This document shows, piece after piece, positions 24,923 through 32,335 of a stretch of DNA of 41,704 nt (positions are counted from its first letter, which is position 1; each line of letters starts with the position of its first letter). The notes under the pieces are model-generated. The model saw only the letters and a program-made list of their open reading frames with translations, made no database searches and was not told the origin of the DNA. A program made the position numbers and the translations under genes. Origin of the DNA: Acidobacteriota bacterium. Lineage in GTDB: Bacteria > Acidobacteriota > Holophagae > Holophagales > Holophagaceae. Location: positions 1 through 41,704 of the forward strand of contig JAJZQW010000017.1 of NCBI GenBank assembly GCA_021802985.1, written 5' to 3'.

Positions 24923-25273
24923 GTGACCGCACCGACCGACGCTTCCGCTTCAGAACAGACCCGTCCCGGCGCGCCCGTCGGCCTCGACGACATCACCCTG
25001 CACCTCGTCGCCCTGGGTGCGGCCGTGGCCTCCAACGCCGAGCGTGCCTTCCAGGCCCACCACGCCCAGCTGGTGGAACTGGGCGCCTCCAAGGAGGACA
25101 TGATCCAGGCGGTGAACATCGCCCTGCGGGTCAAGGGCGATCCCCACCAGATGATCCTCGGCCTGGCCGAGGCGAGCCTCGTGGAGGGTGGCGGGGGCTG
25201 CTGCGGTGGCGCCTGCGCCTGCGAAGCCGAAGGCAAGGAGAAGGGCGCCTGCGGCGACGACTGCGCCTGCTGA
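24923..25273 (+). CDS. AhpD/CMD-like small protein with Cys-rich tail
   Basis: A 116-residue protein read from a GTG with AAGGA upstream. The middle (LHLVALGAAVASNAERAFQA, GASKEDMIQAVNIALRVKG) follows the carboxymuconolactone decarboxylase/AhpD helical pattern, but the redox CxxC of AhpD is replaced by SNAE. Instead the last 24 residues hold seven cysteines (CC, CAC, C, CAC) separated by Gly/Ala/Asp, a likely metal-binding tail. It lies convergent to the SOD gene of the oxidative-stress row. Function unknown; a redox or metal-handling role is an inference. No upstream ATG gives a better start. Confidence 0.6.
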   Translation: MTAPTDASASEQTRPGAPVGLDDITLHLVALGAAVASNAERAFQAHHAQLVELGASKEDMIQAVNIALRVKGDPHQMILGLAEASLVEGGGGCCGGACACEAEGKEKGACGDDCAC

Positions 25274-25292
25274 GGAACCGGAAGCGGCAAGG

Positions 25293-25354
25293 ATCAACCA
25301 CGAAGCCACGAAGAAACTGCTTTTCTTCGTGGCTTCGCGGCTTCGTGGTGAATC
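25293..25354. repeat. Hairpin of iterated CCACGAAG units between convergent genes
   Basis: Left arm AACCACGAAGCCACGAAGAA (25296-25315) and right arm read in reverse as CACCACGAAGCCGCGAAGCC, with one extra unit. It is the same architecture as the elements at 3189 and 36161. It lies between the Cys-tailed protein stop and the SOD stop, so it can serve as a two-way terminator; the centre has a T-rich run. Confidence 0.75.
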
Positions 25355-25366
25355 AGTTCTTCTGCG

Positions 25367-25945
25367 TTATTTTCCGAAGCGCTTGCTGACTTCGCTCCAC
25401 TTGATGTTCTCGACGAAGACATCGAGGTACTTCGCGCGGGCGATGCCGTAGTCGACCATGAACGCGTGCTCCCAGCTATCCAGCACCAGCAGGAGGTCCT
25501 GCTCGATGGGCAGGCCGAGGTGGTGTTCGGCGACAAAGATCGTGTGCAGCTTCCCGTCCCGCTGGTTCCGGGTGAGCAGGGCCCAGCCGGGGCCGCAGAG
25601 GGCGGTGGCCTTGAGGTCGGCGATCAGCTTGTCCTGGCCGCCCTGGGCGTCCATGGCGGCCTTCAGGCCCGCGCTGATCTCGCTGTCTGCGCCCAGGTTC
25701 TCGAAGTAGAGCTCGTGCAGGAAGGTGCCATTGAAGGGCACCGCCTGGCGACGCTTCAGTTCGCTGTATTCGTTGAAGGAGTAGTTGGACTTGCTGCTGT
25801 CGATGCCCGCCAGCTTCTCCTCAATCTCGTTGTACTTGGCCACATAGCCCTTGTACAGCGTGAAATGCTGGTCCAGCTGGGCGTCGCTGAGGCCCTTCAC
25901 CTTGCCGCCCTTCAGGTGGTCGTAGTTCTTTGCGGAATAGGCCAT
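25367..25945 (-). CDS. sodB: Superoxide dismutase, Fe/Mn family
   Basis: Converts superoxide to oxygen and peroxide. 192 residues. Metal ligands: His in DQHFTLYKGYV, His in FNGTFLHELYFENLG, Asp and His in LDSWEHAFMVDYG; GPGWALLTRN is the conserved Trp region. The frame is open 18 codons upstream, but AAGGAGG stands 7 nt before the ATG at 25945. Fe or Mn use cannot be told from sequence by eye. Last gene of the rubrerythrin-DUF3501-dps-sod row. Confidence 0.92.
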   Translation of the reverse strand: MAYSAKNYDHLKGGKVKGLSDAQLDQHFTLYKGYVAKYNEIEEKLAGIDSSKSNYSFNEYSELKRRQAVPFNGTFLHELYFENLGADSEISAGLKAAMDAQGGQDKLIADLKATALCGPGWALLTRNQRDGKLHTIFVAEHHLGLPIEQDLLLVLDSWEHAFMVDYGIARAKYLDVFVENIKWSEVSKRFGK

Positions 25946-26020
25946 GAGTGCCTCCTTGGCAGCGCCGTGCGCGGGTGAGTAGTTTACCAAATGGGTCAAG
26001 AATATGGAACCTTCCGAATC

Positions 26021-26491
26021 CTACTCCTCCAGCAGGCTCCGCAGCATCCAGGCGTTCTTTTCGTGCAACTGCATGCGCTGGGTGAGCAGATCGGCCGTGG
26101 GTTCGTCACTGACTTTCTCCACCAGGGGCAGGAGGGACCGGGCGGTGCGAGTGACGGCCTCCTGGCCTTCCACCAGCTCGCGGATCATGGCGGTGGCCAC
26201 GGGCACGCCCTTGGGTTCGGCGATGCTGGAGAGCCGTGCGAACTCGGCATAGGTGCCGGGTGCCGGGTAGCCCAGGGCGCGGATGCGCTCCGCCACCAGG
26301 TCCACGGCCAGGGCGAGCTCGGTGTACTGGGTTTCGAAGAGCAGGTGCAGCGTCTGGAACATGGGACCCTTCACGTTCCAATGGAAATTGTGGGTCTTGA
26401 GGTAGAGCGTGTAGCTGTCCGCCAGCAGGCGGGAAAGGCCGTCGGCGATGGTTTTGCGGTCGTCGGCGGGGATGCCGATGTTGATCTCCAT
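26021..26491 (-). CDS. dps: Dps-type ferritin-like DNA-binding protein
   Basis: Dodecameric iron-storage protein that detoxifies peroxide and Fe2+. The 156 residues carry the ferroxidase region YLKTHNFHWNVKGPMFQTLH (His, His, Asp position) and FETQYTELALAVDLVAERIRALG (Glu, Asp), then SLLPLVEKVSDEPTADLLTQ. AGGAG precedes the ATG. It follows the DUF3501-like gene by 26 nt. Confidence 0.93.
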   Translation of the reverse strand: MEINIGIPADDRKTIADGLSRLLADSYTLYLKTHNFHWNVKGPMFQTLHLLFETQYTELALAVDLVAERIRALGYPAPGTYAEFARLSSIAEPKGVPVATAMIRELVEGQEAVTRTARSLLPLVEKVSDEPTADLLTQRMQLHEKNAWMLRSLLEE

Positions 26492-26517
26492 GGTGGGCTC
26501 CTGTCGGAAGGGCCGGA

Positions 26518-27066
26518 TTAGAGCGCCCAGGTGGACCAGGCCGCTGGAGCGGCCCAGCGCCCAGGTGTCCCGGCGTGGTTGGAGACAAGGGCGGCGATGC
26601 TGCGGCCGTCCGGGATGAGGTAGCGCAGGGCCAGCACCGAGGGCAGCCGGTCGTCGGGCCCCGCGGTGCCCCGGTCCACCGCGGGCACCACCCGGGAGCC
26701 ATCCGAGCATTCCAGCAGCAGCTGCTCCGGGAAACCGTGCAGGGCCGCCAGGCGGCGGTCCCGCGTGGCCTCGGGAAAGCCGAAGTAGAGCGTGGCGGCT
26801 AGGCTCTGGCCACCGGGTTCGCGCCGGGGGGTGAGCACACTGAAGGAGGCCCGGGCCTCGGCCAGTTCGTCGGGCGAGCAGGTATCCAGGGTCTTGCCCT
26901 CCGCCCAGAGCGTTTCGACCACCTGGTCCGCCACGCTCTCGGCGGTCTCGGGCTGGAAGGTGATGCCCTCCGCCAGTTCCAGGCGGAGCGAGGCTTGCCG
27001 GGCCAGGAAGGCCTGGCGGGCCTCGAAACGGGCGTGCTCCGTGGCGGGATCGAAGGTCGGATTCAT
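26518..27066 (-). CDS. DUF3501-like protein beside rubrerythrin
   Basis: A 182-residue soluble protein. The first half has FEARQAFLARQASLRLELAE and VADQVVETLWAEG, matching the RxxVIALKxxRRV and VRFQVQEML regions of DUF3501. The second half (SLAATLYFGFPEATRD, LLECSDGSRVVPAVDRGTA, SVLALRYLI, SIAALVSNHAG) follows the same family's beta-rich end. DUF3501 genes typically neighbour rubrerythrin; the biochemical role is unknown. It begins 10 nt after the rubrerythrin stop. Confidence 0.62.
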   Translation of the reverse strand: MNPTFDPATEHARFEARQAFLARQASLRLELAEGITFQPETAESVADQVVETLWAEGKTLDTCSPDELAEARASFSVLTPRREPGGQSLAATLYFGFPEATRDRRLAALHGFPEQLLLECSDGSRVVPAVDRGTAGPDDRLPSVLALRYLIPDGRSIAALVSNHAGTPGRWAAPAAWSTWAL

Positions 27067-27076
27067 CGGGGGGACT

Positions 27077-27553
27077 TCACACCAGCTTGGCGATGTCGGC
27101 GTCGGGGGCACTGAACCCGGTGGCGGGCGCACCCGCCTGGAGCTTGGTGAGGGCGTCCTGGAAGCGGCCGGCATGGAAGCGCTCCACCTTGGCCAGGGTC
27201 TCGAACCAGGCGGCGATCTCCGTGTAGCCCTCTTCCCGGGCCTTGCGGGTGAACTCGGGGTACATGTCCGTGTATTCGTAGGTTTCGCCGGCCACCGCGG
27301 ACTTCAGGTTGGTGAGGGTGTTGCCCAGGGGCAGGCCCGTGGCGGGATCGCCGGCCTTCTCGGCCAGGAACATCAGGTGCTTCAGGGCATGGCCGGTCTC
27401 GCCATCGGCACTGTGCTTGAAGAGCTCCGCCGCCTCAGGCAGGCCCTCCTTCTCGGCCACCTGGGCCATCCAGGTGTAGCGGCGGTTCGCCTGGGACTCG
27501 CCTGCGAATGCGGCCTTGAGGTTCTCGAAGGTTTTGGACTGGGTGAAGGTCAT
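27077..27553 (-). CDS. Rubrerythrin without C-terminal rubredoxin domain
   Basis: Di-iron ferritin-like peroxidase that reduces H2O2 in anaerobes and microaerophiles. The 158 residues hold the ligand motifs GESQANRRY (Glu19), ADGETGHALKH (Glu52, His55), AGETYEYTDMYPEF and LAKVERFHAGRF. The rubredoxin-like Cys4 domain of classic rubrerythrin is missing; the chain ends about 20 residues after the last motif. Electrons must therefore come from a separate rubredoxin or other donor. AAGGAG precedes the ATG. First of four stress genes on this strand, with a sigma-54-like promoter at 27592-27607. Confidence 0.9.
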   Translation of the reverse strand: MTFTQSKTFENLKAAFAGESQANRRYTWMAQVAEKEGLPEAAELFKHSADGETGHALKHLMFLAEKAGDPATGLPLGNTLTNLKSAVAGETYEYTDMYPEFTRKAREEGYTEIAAWFETLAKVERFHAGRFQDALTKLQAGAPATGFSAPDADIAKLV

Positions 27554-27591
27554 GGGGTCTCCTTGGGGCCGGAATGCCGGCGTCAAGGTAG

Positions 27592-27607
27592 TGCCACGTC
27601 CGTGCCA
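27592..27607 (-). promoter_or_regulatory. Sigma-54-type promoter upstream of rubrerythrin
   Basis: On the minus strand TGGCACGGACGTGGCA has the -24 GG and -12 GC exactly 10 nt apart. It differs from the sigma-54 consensus TGGCACG-N4-TTGCW by a single base (TGGCA for TTGCA). Transcription would start about 27 nt before the rubrerythrin ATG. Confidence 0.5.
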
Positions 27608-27629
27608 AAGCAACAAATATCATTACTGC

Positions 27630-27641
27630 ATGTATTTACAT
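27630..27641. promoter_or_regulatory. Inverted repeat ATGTA-TT-TACAT upstream of the stress row
   Basis: A 5-bp inverted repeat in an AT-rich island (27610-27648) about 25 bp upstream of the -24 element, a suitable place for an activator or redox-sensing repressor. The regulator is not identified. Confidence 0.35.
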
Positions 27642-27765
27642 AATTACGCAGGCAGGGGCACCGCCGCCATTCCCGGCGGGCCGAGAGCCCCTTTCTCGGC
27701 ATGTCGTGAGACGGAGCGGAGCAAGGGAACGCCGGCGCCACGGGGGCCTCCTTCGGAGCCTCGCC

Positions 27766-27828
27766 ATGATCCTTGCGGGCGTGACCCTGGTGCTGCTCGC
27801 GCCCCTGCTCTCCCGGTGGCTGGGCTGA
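27766..27828 (+). CDS. Possible 20-residue hydrophobic peptide
   Basis: A short ORF encoding MILAGVTLVLLAPLLSRWLG, a single membrane-helix-like peptide, with GGAGCC about 8 nt upstream. It lies alone between the rubrerythrin promoter region and the convergent DUF218 gene. There is no recognised family. Small size makes chance likely. Confidence 0.25.
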   Translation: MILAGVTLVLLAPLLSRWLG

Positions 27829-27834
27829 GGCCGG

Positions 27835-28593
27835 TCAGCGCTCCACGCGCCGTCCCAGGAACTCCCAGCAGGCCCGCTGGACCTCCAGGAAGCCCTCCGC
27901 CTGGGGTACGAGCAGCTGCAGCTGGAAGGGATGCGGCCGGCCCCGCCAGTCGGCGCCCACGGGCGTGACCCTCAGGTCCGCCTTCCGCGCCAGGACCAGG
28001 GCCCGGGGCAGGTGGGAGGCGGAGCTGAGCAGCCCCACGCGCTTCCAGCCGTGCTGGAGCTGCAGCCGACGGTCGGCCAGGATCTCGTCCCGGGTGTTCC
28101 AGCAGGGCTCGGCCACCACGAGGATCGCGGTATCCGGCACGCCGAGGCTCCGCCACAGGACGCGGCTCTCCTCGCCCAGGTTTCGTACGCCTGCGGCGCT
28201 GTCGCGGCTCATGCCGCTCGCCACCAGCACTTGGGCCTTCCCGGCATGCCAGAGCCGGGCCGCCAGGACGAGGCGGTCGCTAGCCAGGCCCGCCTCGGGC
28301 CGCCCGAAGGGGTCCTCCTGGCTGCCTCCGCCCAGGACGAGAACCGCATCGAAGGGCGTGACGGTGGCCACGTCCACGGGCGGCACCGCCGCCTCCAGCC
28401 GAGCCATGAGGGCCGAGCCCAGGTACACGTTTCCGGCGGCAGCATAGAGCAGGGCCGCGGCCAGGAACAGCGCGGCGGGGAGCCGCTGCTTCCGGAGAAG
28501 GGTGAGGGCGGCGCTGGCCAGCAGGAACAGCCAGATCAGGCCCGCCGGCATGGCCAGCAGGCCCAGGGTCTTCTCCAGCACGAAGCGGCTCAT
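27835..28593 (-). CDS. DUF218/YdcF-SanA-ElyC-like membrane protein
   Basis: A 252-residue protein: two N-terminal membrane helices (LLAMPAGLIWLFLLASAALT and LPAALFLAAALLYAAAGNV), then the DUF218 domain. Family motifs: FDAVLVLGGGSQED (about residues 82-95), ASDRLVLAARLWHAGKAQVLVASG, NTRDEILADRR and VGLLSSASHLPRAL. These proteins are linked to envelope or peptidoglycan-precursor functions in E. coli; the exact reaction is unknown. The start at 28593 has no good Shine-Dalgarno and lies 16 nt after a small upstream gene, suggesting coupling. Confidence 0.82.
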   Translation of the reverse strand: MSRFVLEKTLGLLAMPAGLIWLFLLASAALTLLRKQRLPAALFLAAALLYAAAGNVYLGSALMARLEAAVPPVDVATVTPFDAVLVLGGGSQEDPFGRPEAGLASDRLVLAARLWHAGKAQVLVASGMSRDSAAGVRNLGEESRVLWRSLGVPDTAILVVAEPCWNTRDEILADRRLQLQHGWKRVGLLSSASHLPRALVLARKADLRVTPVGADWRGRPHPFQLQLLVPQAEGFLEVQRACWEFLGRRVER

Positions 28594-28609
28594 GGGGCGT
28601 CGGGGCGGT

Positions 28610-28786
28610 CTACTCCGCCGGGTGATTGCCCTCGACGGAAACCTCGCCCGCGTCGGATTCGGCCTCGGGGTCTTCGTCGGTCTCGACCTTCTTGAGGGCC
28701 TTCTTCTGCAGCTTTTCTTCCTTCTTCTTGATGCGGGCCAGGTCCTTCTGACGCTTCTCGAAGTTGTAGTTGGGCTTCTTGGCCAT
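28610..28786 (-). CDS. Small lysine-rich charged protein
   Basis: A 58-residue ORF starting MAKKPNYNFEKRQKDLARIK. The first 35 residues are strongly basic and helical (coiled-coil-like), and the rest acidic (TDEDPEAESDAGEV). Reads like a nucleic-acid-associated small protein common in proteobacterial and acidobacterial genomes, but the function is not known. It lies between the DUF188 gene and the DUF218 gene on the same strand. Confidence 0.6.
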   Translation of the reverse strand: MAKKPNYNFEKRQKDLARIKKKEEKLQKKALKKVETDEDPEAESDAGEVSVEGNHPAE

Positions 28787-28837
28787 GGCGAATCCGATCC
28801 GAAAAAAGGTGAAAGCCGATCCAGTCCTGGTCCAAGT

Positions 28838-29323
28838 CTACCGTCTCGCACGCCGGAGCGCCTGGATCAGGTCGTCCAGGCGCTGCAGGAAGCTGGATCG
28901 GTCCCGGGCCGTGAAGGGCGGGGGGCCGCCCCCCAGCTCGCCCATGGCCCGCAGGTGGGCCATCAGTTCGCGGCTCGCCAGAACGTCCCCGATGGAATCG
29001 GGCGAATAGACGCGGCCCTTGGCGTCCAGGGCCCGCGCGCCCTTTTCCAGGCAACGGGCCGCGAGAGGGATGTCCGCCGTCACGGCGATATCCGTGTCGC
29101 CGATCTGCGCCACGATCCAGTCGTCCGCCCCGTCGAACTGGCCCCTGGCCACCACCACCGACTCGAACAGCGGACTGCGCGGGATCCGCAGGGGCGAATT
29201 GGAGACCAGGATCACCTTCAGCCCGCAGCGGGTCGCCACGCGGAAAATCTCCTCCTTCACCGGGCAGGCGTCCGCGTCCACGAAGATGCGGATGCCCGGT
29301 GGCTGGGGGGGAGCCTCGCTCAT
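28838..29323 (-). CDS. YaiI/YqxD family (DUF188) PIN-like protein
   Basis: 161 residues with the family signature IRIFVDADACPVKEEIFRVA (about 10-29), the VVVARGQFDGADDWIV block and TADIPLAARCLEKGA. The fold is PIN-like, and the Asp residues fit a metal site, suggesting a nuclease, but no function is proven. The start overlaps the PAP2 gene stop (ATGA). The C-terminus has a Gly/Pro stretch and a basic end. Confidence 0.88.
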   Translation of the reverse strand: MSEAPPQPPGIRIFVDADACPVKEEIFRVATRCGLKVILVSNSPLRIPRSPLFESVVVARGQFDGADDWIVAQIGDTDIAVTADIPLAARCLEKGARALDAKGRVYSPDSIGDVLASRELMAHLRAMGELGGGPPPFTARDRSSFLQRLDDLIQALRRARR

Positions 29324-30216
29324 GCCGAGGCCTGGGTGCGGGTGAGGGCGTAGGCGCCCAGGCCCACGAGGATCCCCGCGAACACATCCACGGCGTAGTG
29401 GGCCCGGAGATAGACCACGGCCGGGACCATCAGCAGGGTGATGACCGCCAGGGCCGGCCAGACCCTGGGAACGGAGCGCCGGGCGTGCAGGGTGAGGAGC
29501 AGCGCCATGGCGATGTGGGAGGAGGGGAAGGCGCCGCCCCGGATCTCGCCGGGACCCGTGAGGAAGTACAACAGGTGGTTGAACAGGTAGCCGTCGTAGA
29601 GGCGAGGCCCCAGGTGGGGCGGAAACCAGAAGTGCGGGCCCACGGTGGGGAAGAGCCAGAAGAAGGCGTAGCAGGCGAAGAAGGTGCCGGTGGTGGCCAC
29701 GAGGATGTGCTCGGCGGCGGCGTAGCCGCGCTGGACGAGGGTCCCCAGGACGACCACGGGCACGAACAGGTAGTAGGCGAAGTAGGCGAAGCAGAACAGC
29801 TCGGACAGCCCGCGGAACGGCAAGGCCGCCCGGAAGGCCAGGGAGGGCTGGCACCCAAAGAGCCCCTGGTCCAGGTGTGCCAGCAGGCCATCCAGGGGCG
29901 CGGCGTGGAAGAGGGGCCACAGGTCCTGGACCTGGTGGTAGAAGGTCCAGTAGCAGAGGGGGACGAAGGCCAGGCGCAGGAAGGTGGGCAGCGGGGCGCG
30001 GGTGTCCCGGCTCCAGCGGCGGAGGGCGGCGGCCACGGCCAGGATGGCCAGGTCCAGGAGGGCCTGTTCGCCCAGCCCGGGTCGGCCGCGGGCCCAGCCC
30101 CAGCCCAGCAGCAGGGCGCAGAGGCTGGCATAGCCGGCCAGCCAGCGGTCCAGCGGACGCCAGAGGCCCAGGGGTCCCTGGAGGCCGAAGGGGCGCGACC
30201 GCTCAGAGCCAGCCAT
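29320..30216 (-). CDS. PAP2/Aur1-like integral membrane phosphatase or phosphotransferase
   Basis: A 298-residue protein with about six membrane helices. The PAP2 active-site motifs are RGGAFPSSHIAMALLL (Ser-His, near residue 235) and YLRAHYAVDVFAG (His-Asp, near 275). The first KxxxxxxRP motif of lipid phosphatases is not seen, which, with GGAFPSSHIA, is closer to the Aur1/inositol-phosphoceramide synthase group. Its ATG at 30216 lies inside the end of the epimerase gene (14-nt overlap); a further in-frame start exists at 30255. Placed after three sphingolipid-type genes, it may move a head group onto ceramide or dephosphorylate a precursor; that is inference. Confidence 0.72.
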   Translation of the reverse strand: MAGSERSRPFGLQGPLGLWRPLDRWLAGYASLCALLLGWGWARGRPGLGEQALLDLAILAVAAALRRWSRDTRAPLPTFLRLAFVPLCYWTFYHQVQDLWPLFHAAPLDGLLAHLDQGLFGCQPSLAFRAALPFRGLSELFCFAYFAYYLFVPVVVLGTLVQRGYAAAEHILVATTGTFFACYAFFWLFPTVGPHFWFPPHLGPRLYDGYLFNHLLYFLTGPGEIRGGAFPSSHIAMALLLTLHARRSVPRVWPALAVITLLMVPAVVYLRAHYAVDVFAGILVGLGAYALTRTQASA

Positions 30217-31180
30217 GGTCCCGGTACCAGCGGGCCGTGCGGGCCAGGGCTTCATCCAGGGGGGTGGCGGCCGTCCAGCCCAACAGCCGCCGAGCCGGCT
30301 CCGGGCTGGCCACCCAGGCGGGGGCCAGCATCTCCTCCACCTTCTGGGTGCTGAAGATCCCGGGTCGTCCCCGGAGGCGCGAGGTGGCCTCCGCCAGGCG
30401 GCCCGCCACGCGCAGGACGCCCTCGGGCACCGGGACCACCCGCCCCCGCCGCCCCAGGGTCCGGGCGATGCGCTGGCCCAGGTCCGCCCAGGTCACCACC
30501 TCCGGGTGCACGAGGGGGATGATCTCGCCGGAGGGCATGGCAGCTTCGGCCGCGCGAAGCAGGCCCTCCGCCAGATCTGGCGCGAAGATCAAGGAGTAGT
30601 GCCGCGCCCGGCGCCCGGGGAGGGGCACCAGGCCCCACTTGGCGAGGCGGAAGACGCTCAGCACATCCCGGTCCCTGGGCCCGAAGACCACCGGCGGGCG
30701 CAGGATGGCGCAGGGCAGTCCCGAGGCCAGCACCACCCGCTCGCCCTCCAGCTTGCTGCGGCCGTACCAGGTGAGGGGGCGGGGCGGGGCCGCCTCGGCC
30801 AGGGGTTCGGCGCCGCCGGGACTGGGGCCCGCGGCGGCGAGGCTGGACACCAGCAGGAACCGGCGCAGCGCCGGGGCGTGGGTGGCACAGGCCTCCGTGA
30901 GTCGCCGGGTGCCGTCCCGGTTCACCGCCAGCAGGTCTTCTTCGCAAAAACCCTTCAGGGCGCCCGCGAGGTGGAAGACCCAGTGCACATCCCGCAGGGC
31001 CTCGGACAGGTCCAGGGGCCCCAGGAGATCGCCGTGGAAGACCTCCACCTTCAGACCTGAAAGGTGGGACAGATCGCTGCCCGACCTAGCCAGCATCCGC
31101 ACCTGGTGCCCCTCCGCGACCAGCCGTTCGCAGAGGTGGGAGCCGATGAATCCGTGCCCCCCGGTGACCAGTGCCAGCAT
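30203..31180 (-). CDS. NAD-dependent epimerase-like reductase, candidate ceramide reductase (CerR-like)
   Basis: A 325-residue extended short-chain dehydrogenase: TGGHGFIGSHLCERL (Rossmann, residues 7-21), GDLLGP, VFHLAGAL, the catalytic YGRSK near residue 146 with Ser in LVSSLAAAG, and the ILRPPVVFGPRD block. In Caulobacter a protein of this class (CerR) reduces the 3-oxo group of oxidised ceramide. Here it is next to the serine palmitoyltransferase and acyltransferase genes, which makes the same role likely; a nucleotide-sugar epimerase is the alternative. AGGAG upstream of the ATG is part of a CTAGGAG copy left by an insertion-sequence relic. Confidence 0.75.
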   Translation of the reverse strand: MLALVTGGHGFIGSHLCERLVAEGHQVRMLARSGSDLSHLSGLKVEVFHGDLLGPLDLSEALRDVHWVFHLAGALKGFCEEDLLAVNRDGTRRLTEACATHAPALRRFLLVSSLAAAGPSPGGAEPLAEAAPPRPLTWYGRSKLEGERVVLASGLPCAILRPPVVFGPRDRDVLSVFRLAKWGLVPLPGRRARHYSLIFAPDLAEGLLRAAEAAMPSGEIIPLVHPEVVTWADLGQRIARTLGRRGRVVPVPEGVLRVAGRLAEATSRLRGRPGIFSTQKVEEMLAPAWVASPEPARRLLGWTAATPLDEALARTARWYRDHGWL

Positions 31181-31190
31181 GGCGAGGCTC

Positions 31191-31217
31191 CTAGCGATTA
31201 CTTGGACACGCTCCTAG
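31191..31217. mobile_element. Solo insertion-sequence terminus bracketed by CTAG
   Basis: The segment GATTACTTGGACACGCTC (31196-31213) is flanked on both sides by CTAG (31191-31194 and 31214-31217). A 21-nt exact inverted copy, including one CTAG, lies at 41473-41493. This fits a relic of an element that targets CTAG and kept only one end. The right CTAG supplies the stop codon of the upstream acyltransferase gene; the left one supplies the Shine-Dalgarno of the epimerase gene. Confidence 0.5.
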
Positions 31218-32335
31218 ATGGCCCGGTCGTACACGCGGTAGGTCTTGGTGAGCTGGGCGCCCAGGTGGTCCAGGTGGGCCCGCATGGGCTTGTTGTCCTC
31301 CAGGATCCAGCTCAGCTCGGAACCGTCGAAGCCCAGCTTCCGGGCCTGGACGGACAGGTGATGCACGAGGAAGGCATCCAGGCCCTTCCGGCGGAATTCG
31401 GGCAGCACGCCCATGGCCACGGTGCGGATGCGGCGGCAGCCCTGCACCTTGAGCTTCCACAGGATGCGGAGCAGGCCGAAGGGCAGCAGGCGGCCCTTGG
31501 CGAGCTTGATGGCCTCGTGGGCATCGGGCACGGCGATGAGGAACCCGGCGGGCGTGCCATCCACTTCGACGACGAAGGCGAGGCGCGGATCGATGAGGGG
31601 CTTCAGTTCCTTGGCGATGAAGGCCAGCTCGCGATCCGTCCAGGGCACGAAGCCCCAGTTGTTGGCCCAGGCCACGTTGTAGGTGCTGCGCACGAACTCC
31701 AGTTCCTGGGTCCACTTGGCCAGGTCCACGGGCCGGATCCGGAACCGGCCGCTCTGCTGCAGGCGCTGGGCGACGGCGTCGAACTGGCCGTGGTAGTCCT
31801 TCACGGCCATGTAGTAGGCGTAGAGATCCTTGGCCTTGGTGAAGCCGGCGGCCTCGAACTGCGGGCCGTAGTAGGGCGGGTTGTAGGGCATGAGGATGGC
31901 CGGATCGTCCTCGAAGCCGTCCACCAGCAGACCCACCACGTCGTTGGTGGTGAGGTTCACGGGGCCGCGCAGCACGGTCTTGCCTTCCGCCTTCAGCCAG
32001 GCGGCGGCGGCGTCGAAGAGGGCGTCGGCCACGGCCTGGTCGGGGATGGCTTCGTAGAGGCCGAAGAAGCCCACGTGGGCCTCGTCCGGGTGGAACTGCC
32101 CGTACCGGTCATTGCACACGGCGGCGATGGTGCCGACCACCTCGCCATTCCGGCGGGCCACGAAGGGCTGCACCTTGGCGTATTCGAAGACCGGATTCTT
32201 GCGTGGATCCAGGAACTCCTTCCGCTCCAGGAGCAGGGGTGGAACCCAGTGGGGCTCGCGCCGGTGAAGGTGGAAGGGGAACCGGATGAACGGTTCCACA
32301 TCGGAAACAGGCTCGACGTGGAGGCCCTCCTTCAT
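31214..32335 (-). CDS. GNAT-fold N-acyltransferase, candidate bacterial ceramide synthase (bCerS-like)
   Basis: A 373-residue protein without signal peptide. The N-terminal half (FHLHRREPHWVPPLLLERKE, DPRKNPVFEYAKVQPFVARR, LRGPVNLTTNDVVGLLVDGF, AILMPYNPPYYGPQFEAAGF) is the conserved block of a family that includes the Caulobacter ceramide synthase bCerS. The C-terminal half is a GNAT acyl-CoA domain with VAMGVLPEFRRKGLDAFLVH (the Q/RxxGxG-like acyl-CoA loop, near residue 307) and ELSWILEDNKPM. Coupled by ATGA to the serine palmitoyltransferase gene. Expected reaction: N-acylation of 3-oxosphinganine. Family members of unknown role exist, so ceramide synthesis is an inference from sequence plus neighbours. 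Confidence 0.72.
   Translation of the reverse strand: MKEGLHVEPVSDVEPFIRFPFHLHRREPHWVPPLLLERKEFLDPRKNPVFEYAKVQPFVARRNGEVVGTIAAVCNDRYGQFHPDEAHVGFFGLYEAIPDQAVADALFDAAAAWLKAEGKTVLRGPVNLTTNDVVGLLVDGFEDDPAILMPYNPPYYGPQFEAAGFTKAKDLYAYYMAVKDYHGQFDAVAQRLQQSGRFRIRPVDLAKWTQELEFVRSTYNVAWANNWGFVPWTDRELAFIAKELKPLIDPRLAFVVEVDGTPAGFLIAVPDAHEAIKLAKGRLLPFGLLRILWKLKVQGCRRIRTVAMGVLPEFRRKGLDAFLVHHLSVQARKLGFDGSELSWILEDNKPMRAHLDHLGAQLTKTYRVYDRAI

Noticed and set aside
27644..28156. Minus-strand open frame overlapping the DUF218 gene
   Set aside because: Arg/Pro/Gly-rich shadow frame without a family.
31197..31217. Phage or integron attachment site
   Set aside because: No integrase gene is near; CTAG on both sides and the copy at 41473 fit an insertion-sequence end better.
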